Position numbers and translations under genes: made by a program. From positions 14,877,307 through 14,941,306 of the forward strand of contig NC_134031.1 of the NCBI RefSeq assembly GCF_964204645.1: a DNA stretch of 64,000 bases. Reading direction: 5' to 3'. The DNA comes from Tubulanus polymorphus (taxonomy: Eukaryota > Nemertea > Palaeonemertea > Tubulaniformes > Tubulanidae). This document shows, one piece after another, positions 12,141-23,825 of this stretch (positions are counted from its first letter, which is position 1; every line of letters begins with the position of its first letter). A model generated the notes under the pieces. The model saw only the letters and a list, made by a program, of their open reading frames with translations. It did no database searches and was not told where the DNA came from.

Positions 12141-12254
12141 CTGGACCCAGTTCCACAGTTGTCAATTAAGATTTGACCCCGAGTTAAAACATTGAAAATG
12201 AACTAATCTTAACTCAGAGTTAACTCTAACCCACAACTGTGGAACCGGATACAG
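12141..12254. mobile_element. 114-bp palindromic miniature element abutting the receptor stop codon
   Basis: The ends CTGGACCCAGTTCCACAG and CTGTGGAACCGGATACAG form imperfect inverted repeats of about 22 bp around an AT-rich core with TTAAGATTTGACCCC and AACTAATCTTAACTC. A second copy lies at 23604-23705. Insertion is 4 bp after the receptor stop codon, so the 3' UTR begins with this element. Confidence 0.75.
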
Positions 12255-13744
12255 TAAGCTGAGTGTTCTGGTCAAAAATTACTTTTTTGTTGTTTTATTG
12301 TTTTCTTTTTGTTGAAATCCTGTTATCGTCGTCATGGCGACGTATAGGTAACGGGTGGATTTGTTGTATTGTTTGAATATATTTTGATTCATGATTTTCC
12401 ACGTTGTCTATTTTCGGGGAACAAACCTGCGAAACTTGGAATAGATCTCGCCTAGTATAAAAAAATCAAGTAATGTTTCAATGGAGAAGGTGCTAAAAAG
12501 AAAGTATTTGGGGGCCCGGGGCGGTAGGCGCGGGTGGGGGCTTCGTGAGAACAATTACCTAGATCATGTAGCCGATAGGCCTCAGACGTTATTTTATGAT
12601 TCATCTTCGCAAAACGCGGTATCGAATCCCTTTGTGTCTAATCGTTGGCTCGTGACTGTTTTCTGAATTCAGTTCTTATCTCTTGAAAACCTTTGTGTCG
12701 CCAGTTAAGTGTTGACACCCGCCTGGTGTATTTTAAGAACGATGTTGTACGGTGTTCATTAGTAAATGGCGCAGAATTCATCGCTAATATTCAAAAATGA
12801 ATGTATACCGGCTGTACACTTTATATGATTTAAACTTGATCTTTGTTTATGATTAGTCTGTGTACAAAAAGTGTCGTACTTTATCAAGAACAAAGGGATT
12901 TACGAAAGTGATATTGAATCGAGGGAGTGATCTGAGAGATTGGCAGCAATGGGGAGTGGAGAGGGGGGAGCGTGCGACTAGTTAACTAGTGAAAATCGAT
13001 ATGCAGACTGAAAGTCTTCGGAAAATTATTTTTTTGGTTATTTCCGTTAAAATCATAGTTTTGGCCGATGTTTGACTGAACAGCCAAAGTCAGAGAAAGT
13101 CATCTCAGTTTAAACAGCGCATAGTAAGAGTTACTGCTGCTCATCACGTGTGCCTAATGTATCGCTAATCACGTTCCCTGTACACGTGCAGTCAGTAATA
13201 TATACATTTATACAGATGATATTATATAAATACATCGTTAACCGGATGTCATGCGTGTCTTTTTCTTTACGTCCGGACTAACACGGCTCTTAGAAATCCT
13301 TTTGATTACTAGTGACTCGGGAGTCACGTGACAGGATTTTGTTTTGTTATTGCGCGAGTTGATTATAGTGTCTCGATTGGACTCTAGAGGGAGCGCACGC
13401 GCGCACATGACTGTCACGTTGTCTGTCGTGTGTGTCGATTGATCACGTTTTTCTTACACACGCCGTCGACAATCAAATTCGTTCAAACGCGTGACAACTT
13501 TTGATTATATCGATGACCAGGGAGCGACCTTTAACTAACTCGATCCCGGTCAATACAACTTCCGACCGTACATGTAATTCCAAATACATAATTAACAGTG
13601 ATGACTAGTGAAAACCTTTGCGAGTCGCGTCTTCTTTTAAAGATATATGATTAAAGTCTTCTTTAAGGAGACGAAAATTTGACGTTACATCATTTCGGTT
13701 TTTAACTGGTCGATTCTTCCACCTGGCAGTGAGACTGGACAGTG

Positions 13745-13908
13745 AACTAGGGGTTTACGGGGTATGGGGATTAGGGCTTGAGGGTTAGGGGGTTAAGGGT
13801 TAGGGGTTTAGGATGTATGAGGTTAGTATGTTAAAGGTTTAGGGGATTAGGGCTTGAGGGTTAGGAGGTTAGGGGGTTAAGAGGTAGGGGGTTGGGGTTA
13901 GAGGGGGT
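13745..13908. repeat. Degenerate TTAGGG-like tandem array
   Basis: The array consists of GGGTTAGGGG, GGATTAGGGCTTGAGG and similar words, all on the same strand, for about 160 bp. It resembles a decayed interstitial telomeric repeat or a G-rich minisatellite able to form quadruplexes. It is not a perfect (TTAGGG)n tract. Confidence 0.7.
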
Positions 13909-15164
13909 CGGTGGCATCCCAACGACCTTGATATATATTTTACAGTATTTCCTTGAAAATGTTGAATGTGCTGACATGATGATGGCATGTTTCGAGCCCA
14001 CTCACACACACACTCGCGGGACCAGCTTTTTTAACTATGTGGTTTATTTCATTCACAATTTTGAATGTAGATCCATGAACGCGTGTATGGTTGGTTTTAA
14101 GCCAATATAAATTGTTCAAAACAGTGTATTGTGATACCTGCTCCTGTGAAACCAGTTTCACATTTAAACGTATTTAACTGTGTTTTTCATTCATTCCTAA
14201 TTTATGTTAAGTAGATATTAGCAATTCTTCTAAAACTGTGAACCCTGCTGATCGACATCCGAGGCCCGTTGCTCAAAATTTGCTTAGATTTTTAGATGGA
14301 TCTAATTGCACGCCAATGATTTGAGATTTCATTCAGTTAACTCATTTCAAAATTAGCGGATTTTAACTCAAAGTTACTCAAAAGTTAGTTTGAGTTAATC
14401 AGTGGATAAATGCCATAGTAACGATTTTACCGACGATTGAATTTACATCGTCAAGGCCCGTACCGAGCTTTTTTGAGGGACAGTACTATTTCAACAAAAA
14501 GAGCACTTTTTACCATAACTTGGGGCATTTTTCTATTGAAAAAGGGCAGATCTTAAATATGAAGGGCCCCGGGTACCTGAAAAAATCACTGTGAATGGAA
14601 ACTTTTCATCTTCCAAAAAGAATACATGAAACTTGTACAAAATTTCGAAAAAATCTTGACCGAAATTTTCTCTTACACTGACCTCTTGAAGGGCACTTTG
14701 AATATTTTATGGGGTAGTGCTACGCCCGAATCCCCGACCCTCGGTACAGGTCTGGGTAACATTGGTGCTGTCCACCAGTTAACTCTGGTCGACCTGGTTC
14801 CACTTACTCATTGAAAGTGAATTCTATATTTCGATTCGCCAGTTAACTCTAAATAAACTATCTTTAGCCATTTTTGAGCAATTGACCCGTGGTGATTATT
14901 TTAGATAATCTTATGTAATATAAATGAGAGAACGTACAAATGATATAAAAACTGTGATCCAAATGATAATGTGCTCTGTTAGTAGGATGTTGAGTATCTC
15001 TGTTGTTAACGTTTGTTATCAAAAAACTTAATTGTTGTTTTTGTTGTATGGGCATTTTATTGAAAAACATGATAAATAAAATAATTGCCTTATTTGTATT
15101 GAATTTGCGTGTTATTGTTTGTTCGTTTCACCCCACCAACATCAGCAGAGGCTGAGTCCGGTTG

Positions 15165-15350
15165 TCGATGGTTGCCCAGTTAACGATGGTTCCCAGGTTT
15201 TCGAGGATTCCCCAGTTCAGTTGTTGATGATTCCCCAGTTGCCGAGGATTACCCAGTTCAGTTGTCGATGATTCCCCAGTTGCCGAGGATTCCCCAGTTC
15301 AGTTGTCGATGGTTCCCCAGTTGTTAAGGGTTACCCAGTTGTCGAGGTTT
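15165..15350. repeat. Minisatellite (TTCCCCAGTTGYCGAGGA)
   Basis: Imperfect repetition of a unit of about 20-35 bp built on GATTCCCCAGTTGCCGAGG and CAGTTCAGTTGTCGATG. There are eight or so copies with no coding content. Confidence 0.8.
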
Positions 15351-16005
15351 CCCCACTTTACGAGTTCTCGAGGGGATGGATCAGTTTCTCAAAGCTTGTT
15401 AACAGCGTTTGGCATTGAAGATTCCCATTAGATATTTTGTTAAGCCGTTACACCATAATTTGGCCAGTGATGATGTCTGTTTGTAGCCTACTGACCGTCT
15501 CCAGGTCCTCACATATTGTTGAATTAATTTCACACGATCGATACTAATAAAGCCTTGTTTTTGATCGCTAAGGAAATGATGCTTTGTTTCTCATTTCTGC
15601 TTCGATTAGAACTTGACCCGGCCAGCCGCCTATCTACCATGTATACATTACTTTTTGAAAAATCATGATCAAGCTAACACACAGACCGGCAGCTATAGAA
15701 ATGAACTGGTTACAAGTCTCATTGCATTCTACAAAACGACGCGGCCGATTTGGAGAAACAAGGTATCATTTTAGCCTAAGAGTAAATCATTTTTTAGAGT
15801 AAATCATTATCTGCACTCCATAAATACGTTAGAAACTATTAAATCAGATTCATACTTTCTTGGATACCAGTTAGTGAAGGCAAAAATAGCTAAACATTTT
15901 CATTGACTAGTCAGTGAAAATCCCGCCACACCGTTTTGTAGCATCAATTCATCGAGCCACACACGCTCATCTCAACGACTGGCGCGCACATTTTTAGGAC
16001 TCATC

Positions 16006-16080
16006 GTCGGTCCCGATGGCCTCGAATGGTTGAAAGTGTTTAACTTGCCAGGTTGCTGGTTCGAGTCCCGTGTATCCGAC
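16006..16080 (+). repeat. tRNA-like sequence, probably a SINE head or tRNA pseudogene
   Basis: The stretch contains a good pol III B box (GGTTCGAGTCC at 16058-16068), a weaker A box (about GATGGCCTCGAATGG at 16014-16028) and complementary ends GTCGG / CCGAC 75 nt apart. The D and anticodon arms do not fold cleanly, so I do not call a functional tRNA. Confidence 0.35.
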
Positions 16081-16339
16081 AACTCAATCATTACCTAGTT
16101 CATTTTCACCTAGATCGATCTTTTAGGATTCATATATGGCGCAATTAATATTCTACATTCGAAGATTCTATTACAATTGAATCTCGAAATCCGGTATCGA
16201 TGATGTCCTTATGCGCGCTTGCGACACCTGGTGGATTTTCGCTTGCTTCAATCGTTACAGTACAATACAATACAATTAACTATATTTGAAAAGAAAATGT
16301 TATGTACCGTACATACAATATACACACATTACATGATAT

Positions 16340-16670
16340 GCCATCCTCGCTTGCCGAAGGTCCGGTATCGCTTCCCGAACTCGCTTCCACCAGCCCCCTG
16401 GCCTGGCCTCACGACGCGTGGTTTCATTACTGGCGCTTATGCGTGTGACGTCATGATCAACTTGCGAAATACTTCCTAGAGCTCGCTAAAACGTCTGCTG
16501 ATTGGTCAATCTAACGGGAAATCCAACAGATGCCTGCCGTTTGTTACAAGCGCTGTGATTGGTGCGACAGGATTCTGTCGGCTAGTAACCACCCCAACGA
16601 GCCGCGAGGTCAAGGGGTTCGGATCGCGGGAAAAGGCATTAGCTTAGTGAGTTCGAATCCCTTGACGGTT
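16340..16670. repeat. Dispersed repeat with a terminal hairpin (copy 1)
   Basis: This segment is similar to 58825-59100. Shared words include the GGTATCGCTTCCCGAACTCG block, the ACTTGCG..ATACTTCCT block and AAGYGCTGTGATTGG. At its 3' side GTCAAGGGGTTCGGATC and its near reverse complement around GAATCCCTTGAC form a 58-bp hairpin (16610-16668). The second half includes a B-box-like GAGTTCGAATCCC. Confidence 0.6.
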
Positions 16671-16911
16671 GAAGACGACGCTATTACAGGCTCAGCAAAA
16701 CCTTAAAGGCTGCACAACATTAGCACCTTATACACGGGGAAAATACTCACACAAAAACCGAAAACAAATTGAACAGACTAGAAAGCACTTGGAAATTAGT
16801 GATTGGTATGAATCAAAGTCATTGTGAATTCTGGAGTCCCCTCATTTTCGGAACACATCTAGAATGTCGTTCAATCAGCAGATGGCGCGTTCCGCCACGT
16901 GGTATGTGTTT

Positions 16912-17544
16912 CTAATATTGCGAAATTGCCCACATTTCCAAAATATCGTTCAGATCCGGTGACCCGTAGTCAGGATAGAATCCCCCGACACCGGCACTGC
17001 CACCGATAGTGCGCGCGCATCTCGTAACGGCCGTCGTCGTCTGCCTGTTCGGTTCCTGCCAGAAAGACGACGGAAATCTCCGTTCGTTCATTGGTCGATA
17101 TGTGAATCGTTTGGCCGTTTGGAAATCGAATAATTCCCCGAGTGGTCCGAGGCCTTTCTCCGAGTCGACCTGACCCGTGTACGCTAATTCCCTTTTAACC
17201 TCGCTTGCCGCAGCTATATCGTTATCGTCCGTTTTACCGTTGGCTATTTTTAGAATTTCGGCGAAATAAACCTCTCGTCCGGATCTGGCCGGTTGCCAGG
17301 TATCTTCGTATATATCGCACGTGGCCACGCCGGGGTTCGAACCCAACCCGTTATTTCCACCACCGCTGAATATATGGCGTATATTGCGAGTCACGTGATC
17401 GGCGAAATCCAGTAAATCGTGCGCGGCCTCGTTCTCGACGCTTTCGTCGTCGGAAAAAAATTCATTATTTTCAGATCCGAAATCGTCTTCAAAATCGTCA
17501 ACTACAATATCGTGTTCCCCGGGAACTCCGACAAATCGCTCCAT
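16912..17544 (-). CDS. FAM181-like protein with TEAD-binding omega-loop motif
   Basis: The model runs from ATG at 17544 to TAG, 210 residues. The frame is open for 34 further codons upstream, so an additional 5' exon is possible. An acidic N-terminal part is followed by AHDLLDFADHVTRNIRHIF (genomic 17368-17424), which resembles the conserved LLxFIxxASSNIKxAL helix of vertebrate FAM181A/B. Residues 152-166 (17047-17091) read MNERRFPSSFWQEPN, matching the FAM181 block RRxLPxxFWxEP and the YAP omega-loop pattern MxxRxLPxxFF that docks on TEAD. The C-terminus is Gly/Ser-rich and then DLNDILEMW. By family knowledge FAM181A/B bind TEAD transcription factors, so a nuclear Hippo-pathway role is inferred. 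The assignment rests on two short blocks in the right order. Between them, and for about 45 residues at the C-terminus, I see no homology. Confidence 0.6.
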   Translation of the reverse strand: MERFVGVPGEHDIVVDDFEDDFGSENNEFFSDDESVENEAAHDLLDFADHVTRNIRHIFSGGGNNGLGSNPGVATCDIYEDTWQPARSGREVYFAEILKIANGKTDDNDIAAASEVKRELAYTGQVDSEKGLGPLGELFDFQTAKRFTYRPMNERRFPSSFWQEPNRQTTTAVTRCARTIGGSAGVGGFYPDYGSPDLNDILEMWAISQY

Positions 17545-17649
17545 TTCGCCTTTGATCGCATGAGAAAGAAACTTCACCGAATAAGTACCAAAAGGGTTGA
17601 TCGTGTCAGTTACTGCTGCTTTTAGACTGAGATATTGTCTCCACAAATT

Positions 17650-18440
17650 CCGTGCAAAATTTCCAACAAATTATGCTCGACAATTATAATAGATCTATGG
17701 GAGGTAACCTTTAATGTCCGCCAGGCGACAACATCAACTTCGAAAAGGATTTAAAAAAAACAGAGTTCGTTAAAAGATATGCTGTAAATTAGATACTTTT
17801 CCCCTCGGTGAGAATTGTATCTTTTTAGAAACAACAATCATTGGAGAAGACCCGGCCAGAAGTGTGGCTGTTTTGCCGGAAGTTTGTCTGTTTTATATCT
17901 GAAGATTGAGAGCACTGAGAAAAACTAACCTTCAAATAATTTTAATAATCAGATCCGATTTTCAGATGCAGAGAATCATCTCGAACCAGGAACCTGATGT
18001 GTTACCGCCGCCAGTGTATAACGGCGATTCAAATCGCACTAAGTTTATTGCGAGGAGGAGAGATAACTGAGTTGTTAAGCGGTGCTGTTTGTGGTCGGTC
18101 GTGGTGGATTTTAGCTAATATTTGCCTGGCTCTTAGAATCTGAAGTATTTCGGTAATAATCAGCGGGAGACCGCATGTATTTGTTCACACACGCGCGAGA
18201 GAGAGAGCTAACAGCCGCAGCGACTGCGTCACCGTAAAATCCCCCTGCACACTAGCAATAACAAGAAAACTAACTTGAAGGTTTGGTGGCGCCTTGAAAA
18301 ATATCATTCATTGTTGTCGACAATTCAAGAATAATAATTACAATGTCTCAAAATGTATCAGAAATAAAATAAGAGTTATGAAATATATTTGATTACAAAA
18401 TAAACGCCGAAATTCACAATATTGTAATTGTAACTTTGAA
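17650..18440. other. Upstream flank of the FAM181-like gene, no further exon seen
   Basis: This region probably holds the 5' UTR or promoter, and possibly an upstream exon, of the minus-strand gene. I find no second exon with a matching splice donor. A short GAGAGAGAG tract lies near 18200. Confidence 0.4.
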
Positions 18441-18445
18441 CGGTG

Positions 18446-18755
18446 TACGCGTGACCAGCTCGAACTAATGATTGCGATAATGTTCTCGATTTCTATCAGA
18501 TGTATCTGCAACCTTGAAACCGTCTCTTCTAACTGGCTGCTTCGGTGAGAGATAGGAAAGCCAGGTCGTGGCATCTTTGTTTTTTATGGTTCTTCCAGTT
18601 CAACTGAAATATCCGGCCCGCGAATTTCAATCGTAATTTCATCTTCTTGGCATATGCAAAATTGAGCATGCAACAGACGCTCCATGTCAAACGCAGTGAA
18701 CAGAACAGTTTTCATAAGCTGACTTAGTTTTAAACACAAATCTGCTGAGGACTAC
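18446..18755. repeat. Dispersed repeat, copy 2 of a 313-bp family
   Basis: This is the partner of 5580-5892 in the same orientation. It ends 23 bp before the inverted-repeat element at 18778, so two different repeats are almost adjacent here. Confidence 0.85.
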
Positions 18756-18777
18756 ACGCCAATATCGATGACGTAGT

Positions 18778-19239
18778 CAGGCGCGGATCCAGACTATCGC
18801 ACATACATCACGTGCGGTAGTCGCAGTTTTCAAATGCCCCTAGAAAATTTTTGTTTCGGGATAAAAGTGAATAAAAGGGCACACAATTTGTGCGCCATAG
18901 AAAATAACTGCCTTTCTTTACCTGGCCTAAAGCAAAATGTGAATGAAAACAAATTGGCCAAAATAAAAAAAGGCAATCTAAGGCATTTTTCTTTACTCAA
19001 AAGGGCACTATTCTAAAAGAGACATTATTGTTGCTCAAGTATAAATCTAATCGAAAAGGGGCATATTTCGCAAAAATCTAAAAAAAGGCACAAGCAAATT
19101 GAATGTGAAGGCAAATTAAGTGGCGTGATACCAATAAATGGCACTCAAACTCACTCGCTGGGTATTACTGGTCCTTTTCAAAGTTGGTGCCCTTTTTCCA
19201 CTGTGCTGTAGTCACTGAATGGACCTGGATCCGCGCCTG
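18778..19239. mobile_element. 462-bp element with perfect 15-bp TIRs (CAGGCGCGGATCCAG)
   Basis: CAGGCGCGGATCCAG at 18778-18792 is the exact reverse complement of CTGGATCCGCGCCTG at 19225-19239. The interior has repeated AAAGGGCACA words and no coding capacity. Elements with CAGGGGCGGATCYAG ends occur at 32867-33705 and 34228-34478. Such ends are common in hAT-type non-autonomous elements. I could not see a clean 8-bp target duplication. Confidence 0.8.
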
Positions 19240-21468
19240 GAGAGGAACTGGCAGGATAGAATCAGTTGTTTGAATGCGTCGATGCACGCTAGTATGACTG
19301 GTAAGCGACGATCTATCTCCAGTTGCAGCCAGTTGCTCATGTTCTACTTTTGAGCAACTGGTTATACTCAGTCACGATCATATATATCCGTCGATGTAAG
19401 CGCTCCATAATCAACCATACATGGTTGCAACTGACAAAAACAAAGCGATATGACAAGTGGGATGCCCTCGAGAATATTTGCTAGATAACACATCTCAGTT
19501 GCCGTCGATGTTGGATCTAGAGACTGGCATAAGCCATGCAGTTGCTTGTTCATACAAGATTTTCGATGCGAGCGGGGTGCTTGTTAACTAGCGACCCGAT
19601 ATGATCAGTCGCTAGTTCGATGAACGCTATAGGCTCTACCTAGATTAGTTCCAGGGAATCTTCTAATACTGCAGAATCAATTTGTATCTCGGGACCCACG
19701 GAGTTCATATATATAACAGTTTTAATTTCTCCAGAAGTATGGCAACTTCAGTCGGAGTCCACTTGTACAATTCGACGTAGTCGAGGCCAACTAACTAAAT
19801 ATTTTGGCCTCAGGGCTTAATGTTGAACGTGTGTGGAACATATATGATATTCAATTTTAAAGAATCGTACAAATATAAAATACTCGATTTTCAGAAACAG
19901 CTGAAAATGTAAATACGCGAAAAATAATGATAATTTGAATCGACTTTACACTCGAAAATAGGGATCTGTTTTACAAATAACTAACTCTGAAATCGATTCA
20001 ATTTTGCGAACTCTGAAATCGATTAAATCGGATTCTACTGTCAGATATAATATCGCATTACATTAGAATTAGGCATCTACTGTGAAAAGTATTACCGATT
20101 TTTCTCCCTTTTTTTCTGAGCTGGAAATACAAAAGTTCTGACAAAGTCTTTATTCATCCTTTCATAAAGTGAAACAGTGCTCGAATCGTTGAAGTCATCG
20201 AGAATGAGAAGGTCGTCATTGGTAAGTAATCATAATTTTACTGAATTCTAAGAGTCACCGAGAATGAAAAAGTCATCGTTAGCGATTTATCATAATTCAT
20301 CTGAGCCCTAATCAAAATTTTACTGAATCGTTGTCAGTTGCCATCAACGGGTTACTTTTTATCACTTCAGTGGGGCTGGTTTAGTCTCAAACTTTCTCCA
20401 AAAAGCCTCGGATATTAAGATTTAATTGGTTGTAGTTGAATCAATACTGGACTAGAGTCTTGTTCTAACTGTCTAAAATAAAGTAATATCTCCCATTGTG
20501 ACTTCTAGCCAGCATACCGTGTTATTTCTGCTTCTTGTGTATTCGACAGTCCCTAGCTGTCTGTCTTTCTGGCTGCATTGCTGTCAGCATGTCAATACAA
20601 CTATCTGTCTGTCTATTTGTGGTAGCAGTCTGTTTTTCTGCCCGATGAATCATCTGAACAGTTTTTACAGTGTTTCATCTCTCAGACCTACTGCTTGTCT
20701 CTCCACCCAACCTCCTGACCAATGGATGTTCAGCTGATCAGTCTAAAGTTCTTGCATTTTCAGAACCCGAATTTAAACGGCTGAGTTCTCACAGGGTCTA
20801 CTGGTTCAATTCGACAAATGTTGGGATGACGTAAAAGGTTTTGATTGCATAAGGATCCGTTTCAATTCATAATCGTTTTACGGAATCGATTTAAAAGTCG
20901 ACTCTATTGTAAAACCGATGTCTGGTCTCAGGTGTCAGTGTTGGGGTAAAGATGAAATGTAAAGTACACTAGAATAAAATCGAATAATGAATTGCTGCAC
21001 TATCATTTCCAGATATTTTTGAAACTTATCAACAAATATCATATGACATATGAATTGGTCATTGATCAGACGAATATTGAATATATATAATGTTTATATA
21101 TGTTTGTCAGCGCTATTCATACTCCGCAATTCTTGACGTTTTGTGTGAGTACATTTAATGAGATTTTATTTGGTGGACACACTCGACTTTGACGACGACG
21201 ACGCAAATATTCTGGAAAAATCTTGCAGCGTTCAAAGGAAAAGGTAATAAGTTAATGATTAAGGGTTTTCATCCGTTAGGCAGAATTGAAGTTAGAAGGA
21301 CACGCCCCAGAAATCCCACAACATGGCATCCACGCGGGCATGGGAGATACTTTCCAACGTAAATACCGTCAATCTCTTCGAAGATTTTGTACTCCTAGGC
21401 AAAAAACTAGTCCTTTTCAAACTAGTTGTTTCACCATTGTGTCATTACGCGTGGGTCTATCGTTACAG
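19240..21468. other. Intergenic, repeat fragments only
   Basis: No gene is recognised. At about 20030-20240 the sequence resembles 26035-26170 (shared CAGATATAATATCGCATTAC and a GTCATCGAGAATGAGAAGG block) and looks like a decayed copy of the orphan exon at 25825-26103. The frame at 20498-20737 has no ATG and poor codon content. Confidence 0.45.
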
Positions 21469-23000
21469 ATGAACTACTTCCTAACCCTTGGAGCCGTACT
21501 GCTGTTGATGTCGTCATATGTGACGTCATGCCCGATCGTTAAAGGTAGTAAGTTTCATTGTTAATATTATCAGTTATATGCAGTTTGTACGAATCGAATT
21601 TTGAACAACTAGCTAACTACAATCTCACGGGTCCCGCATATAAAATATCCATAGACACCCAAAGCGTTGTATTGTTAACCTGACGATATCATAACGATGG
21701 TCAAAAATAATCTTATATTTACATGAGAGATGATGCCCGAAATTTGGCAAACAAACTATGACGTCACGCGGTCAACTTCATTGTTGCAGCCAGGTGGATT
21801 TTTGTCACGTGACAGCTCATTTGTGCAGACAAACGCTCGAATCCATACGTTTCACAGTTGTATTATTATTTCTGTATCAATTTGTTTCTAAATTATTTGA
21901 CTTTCTTCTGGTTTTGTTGTTGCGCTTTTCCGTGAAATAGATATTGAAATTGATGAAATATGCTAATTCGATGGTATGAGTAATTTATATAACAGATTGC
22001 GATAGTTTCAGCATCCCAATCCTTGCATCTCAACCTGATTTCTATGATCAATATTTTTCGCGGTAAAATACATTCTTGGCAACTTACCAGCTTCCGGGCA
22101 AACTTCGTCCTTTTAGCTAACCTAGCATTTTGATTAGTCACAAGGTCATCCGCCAGTTGGCTTCAACTCTTACCAACTGACTCGTCATTTGGTTTTACTT
22201 TCGTAGTTACGATAATATTCGTTACACATTTTATAATTTAGACGACGACACGATTACAAGTACTGTAACTACTACACCAACTGCTACTGGAACTACCGAG
22301 ACTACATCAGTAACTGATACTGAAACTACCGAGACTACATCAACAGCTGATACTGAAACTACCGAGAGTACATCAGCAGCTGATACTGAAACTACCGAGA
22401 CTACATCAGCAGCTGATACTGAAACTACCGAGACTACGTCAGCAACTGATACTGAAACTACCGAAACTACATCAGCAACTGATACTGAAACTACCGCGAC
22501 TACATCAGCAACTGATACTGAAACTACCGAAACTACATCAGCAACTGATACTGAAACTACCGGGACTACATCAGCAACTGCTACTGAAACTACCGCGACT
22601 ACATCAGGTAAGTTTTTAGTCGAGAGTTATCTCAACTTTATTTCAACTCGATCAAAATTGTATATCTTTTTTTCAATTAAATGTCGTATAAATATGGTGT
22701 CTACAGATCTCAGAGTCAGAAACTGTGCAAATCGTTTCACCAAGGATAAACATCATCCATGATGTGTTTAGGTTTGTTTCCTATGTGGCACTGTGGAACG
22801 AACAATTCAAAGACAGCGTGGGTCAAATCCATAAGATTCACTTAGGTCTCTTTCCTATATACATAAAACGTTTGAAATTCGACATAAGTAGCCAGTATCG
22901 TCGTCGGGTTACGAACACTGGGATCCGACTAGAGTTTTTATCAGCCGGGCAATCGTGTCTCGTTTTTGATCACCCTTATTGCGATCATATTTTACCATGA
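21469..23000 (+). CDS. Secreted mucin-like protein with 11-residue Thr repeats
   Basis: The model has exons 21469-21547, 22242-22607 and 22714-23000, all phase 1, giving 243 residues. Exon 1 is a signal peptide (MNYFLTLGAVLLLMSSYVTSC). Exon 2 encodes ten copies of an 11-residue unit, consensus ATDTETTETTS (33 bp), an expected site of dense O-glycosylation. Exon 3 uses an acceptor after CAGATCTCAG and supplies a beta-rich domain of about 95 residues with two cysteines, ending in a run of basic and aromatic residues. I do not recognise that domain. An alternative phase-1 exon at 23826-23884 (ending KGPWLVSVYH) would instead add 19 residues. Secretion and mucin character are clear from sequence. 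Matrix, mucus or immune roles are all possible. Which 3' exon is used is uncertain. Confidence 0.62.
22280..22605 (+). repeat. In-frame 33-bp coding tandem repeat
   Basis: Ten copies of a 33-bp unit around ACTGATACTGAAACTACCGA lie inside exon 2 of the mucin-like gene. All copies keep the frame and most substitutions are conservative Thr/Ala/Ser changes, consistent with a selected low-complexity mucin domain. Confidence 0.9.
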
Positions 23001-23603
23001 ACCTCGCCAAAAAAAACAAACTCAAACGATAGTTTGTGCCTAGGGTAATTTATATTAAACTTGTAGAATATTGATAAGACGGCTTATCGCTGCGTCGACC
23101 TCATTCAGATCTTGATACAAATAATATCACCCATGCATTACTAACGACCATACCTATTTGTATTTTCATTACCAGAAGGAATGGAAGTTCAATTTGATAT
23201 GAATGTATTCACTTTCTTACTGAAATAGCAACACATCAGTTCAAATGATAGAAAAATGCTGTCTGTTCTGCCGTGGTCTTTTTTAGACTGCTTTAAAAAG
23301 TTCATTGTGATCGCTCCAACAATTATTATTGTAATTATGCAAAAAGTGGTGACATAATGATGTTGTCGAAAAATATGCGGCCACATATTCTTTAACAGAA
23401 TAATGCACCGGATTCAATGCCGTTGAAAGTGACGTCACATTTGTTACGACTGTCGTAACAAATCCAGTTATCGCATTCGAATGCTATTGATTAAATATCA
23501 TTAGGAAGTCGTCGCGATTCTGCGCGTTCGTTCATCGATGATTTTTAGCACCGTCTTATTAATAGATGTCGATTTTGATCGTCTCGGGAATTTTCTTAAA
23601 TGC

Positions 23604-23705
23604 CTGGACCCAGTTCCACAGTTCCCAGTTAAGATTTCACTCTGAGTTAACACATCGAAAATGAACTAATTTTAACTCTAACCCAGATCAGTGGAACTGG
23701 ATCCT
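23604..23705. mobile_element. Palindromic miniature element, second copy (CTGGACCCAGTTCCACAG end)
   Basis: It shares both ends and the AT-rich core of 12141-12254. The right arm reads CAGTGGAACTGGATCC. It lies in the intron preceding the alternative 3' exon of the mucin-like gene. Confidence 0.75.
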
Positions 23706-23825
23706 TGTTGAATATTGATGTTCCATATTTATTCTCACGGTGATCGTGTAATCTTTAATTTATGTTACTTATAGTCTATTCGGTATCACAGTTTGTTTTT
23801 CAAGTGTTTTTTTTTCTTTCAACAG

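Larger units (their letters stand above)
12260..16005. other. Intergenic or 3' UTR sequence, no gene recognised
   Basis: The stretch downstream of the receptor contains the telomere-like array at 13.75-13.9 kb and a minisatellite at 15.17-15.35 kb. It also holds fragments of the GTTGCTCAAAA-end element family at about 14260-14420 and 14829-14886. No ligand-binding-domain exon was seen. A possible polyadenylation signal lies at about 15070 (GATAAATAAAATAATT). Confidence 0.45.

Noticed and set aside
15160-15350. CRISPR-like array
   Set aside because: Repeat and spacer lengths are irregular, units drift gradually, and the context is eukaryotic. It is a minisatellite, as are the other arrays here.
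16006-16080. Functional tRNA gene
   Set aside because: Good B box and matching ends, but the D arm and anticodon arm do not fold and the acceptor has mismatches. Listed only as a tRNA-like repeat.
20498-20737. Cys-rich hydrophobic frame
   Set aside because: Begins at GTG with no ATG, no splice signals and low-complexity pyrimidine-rich sequence.
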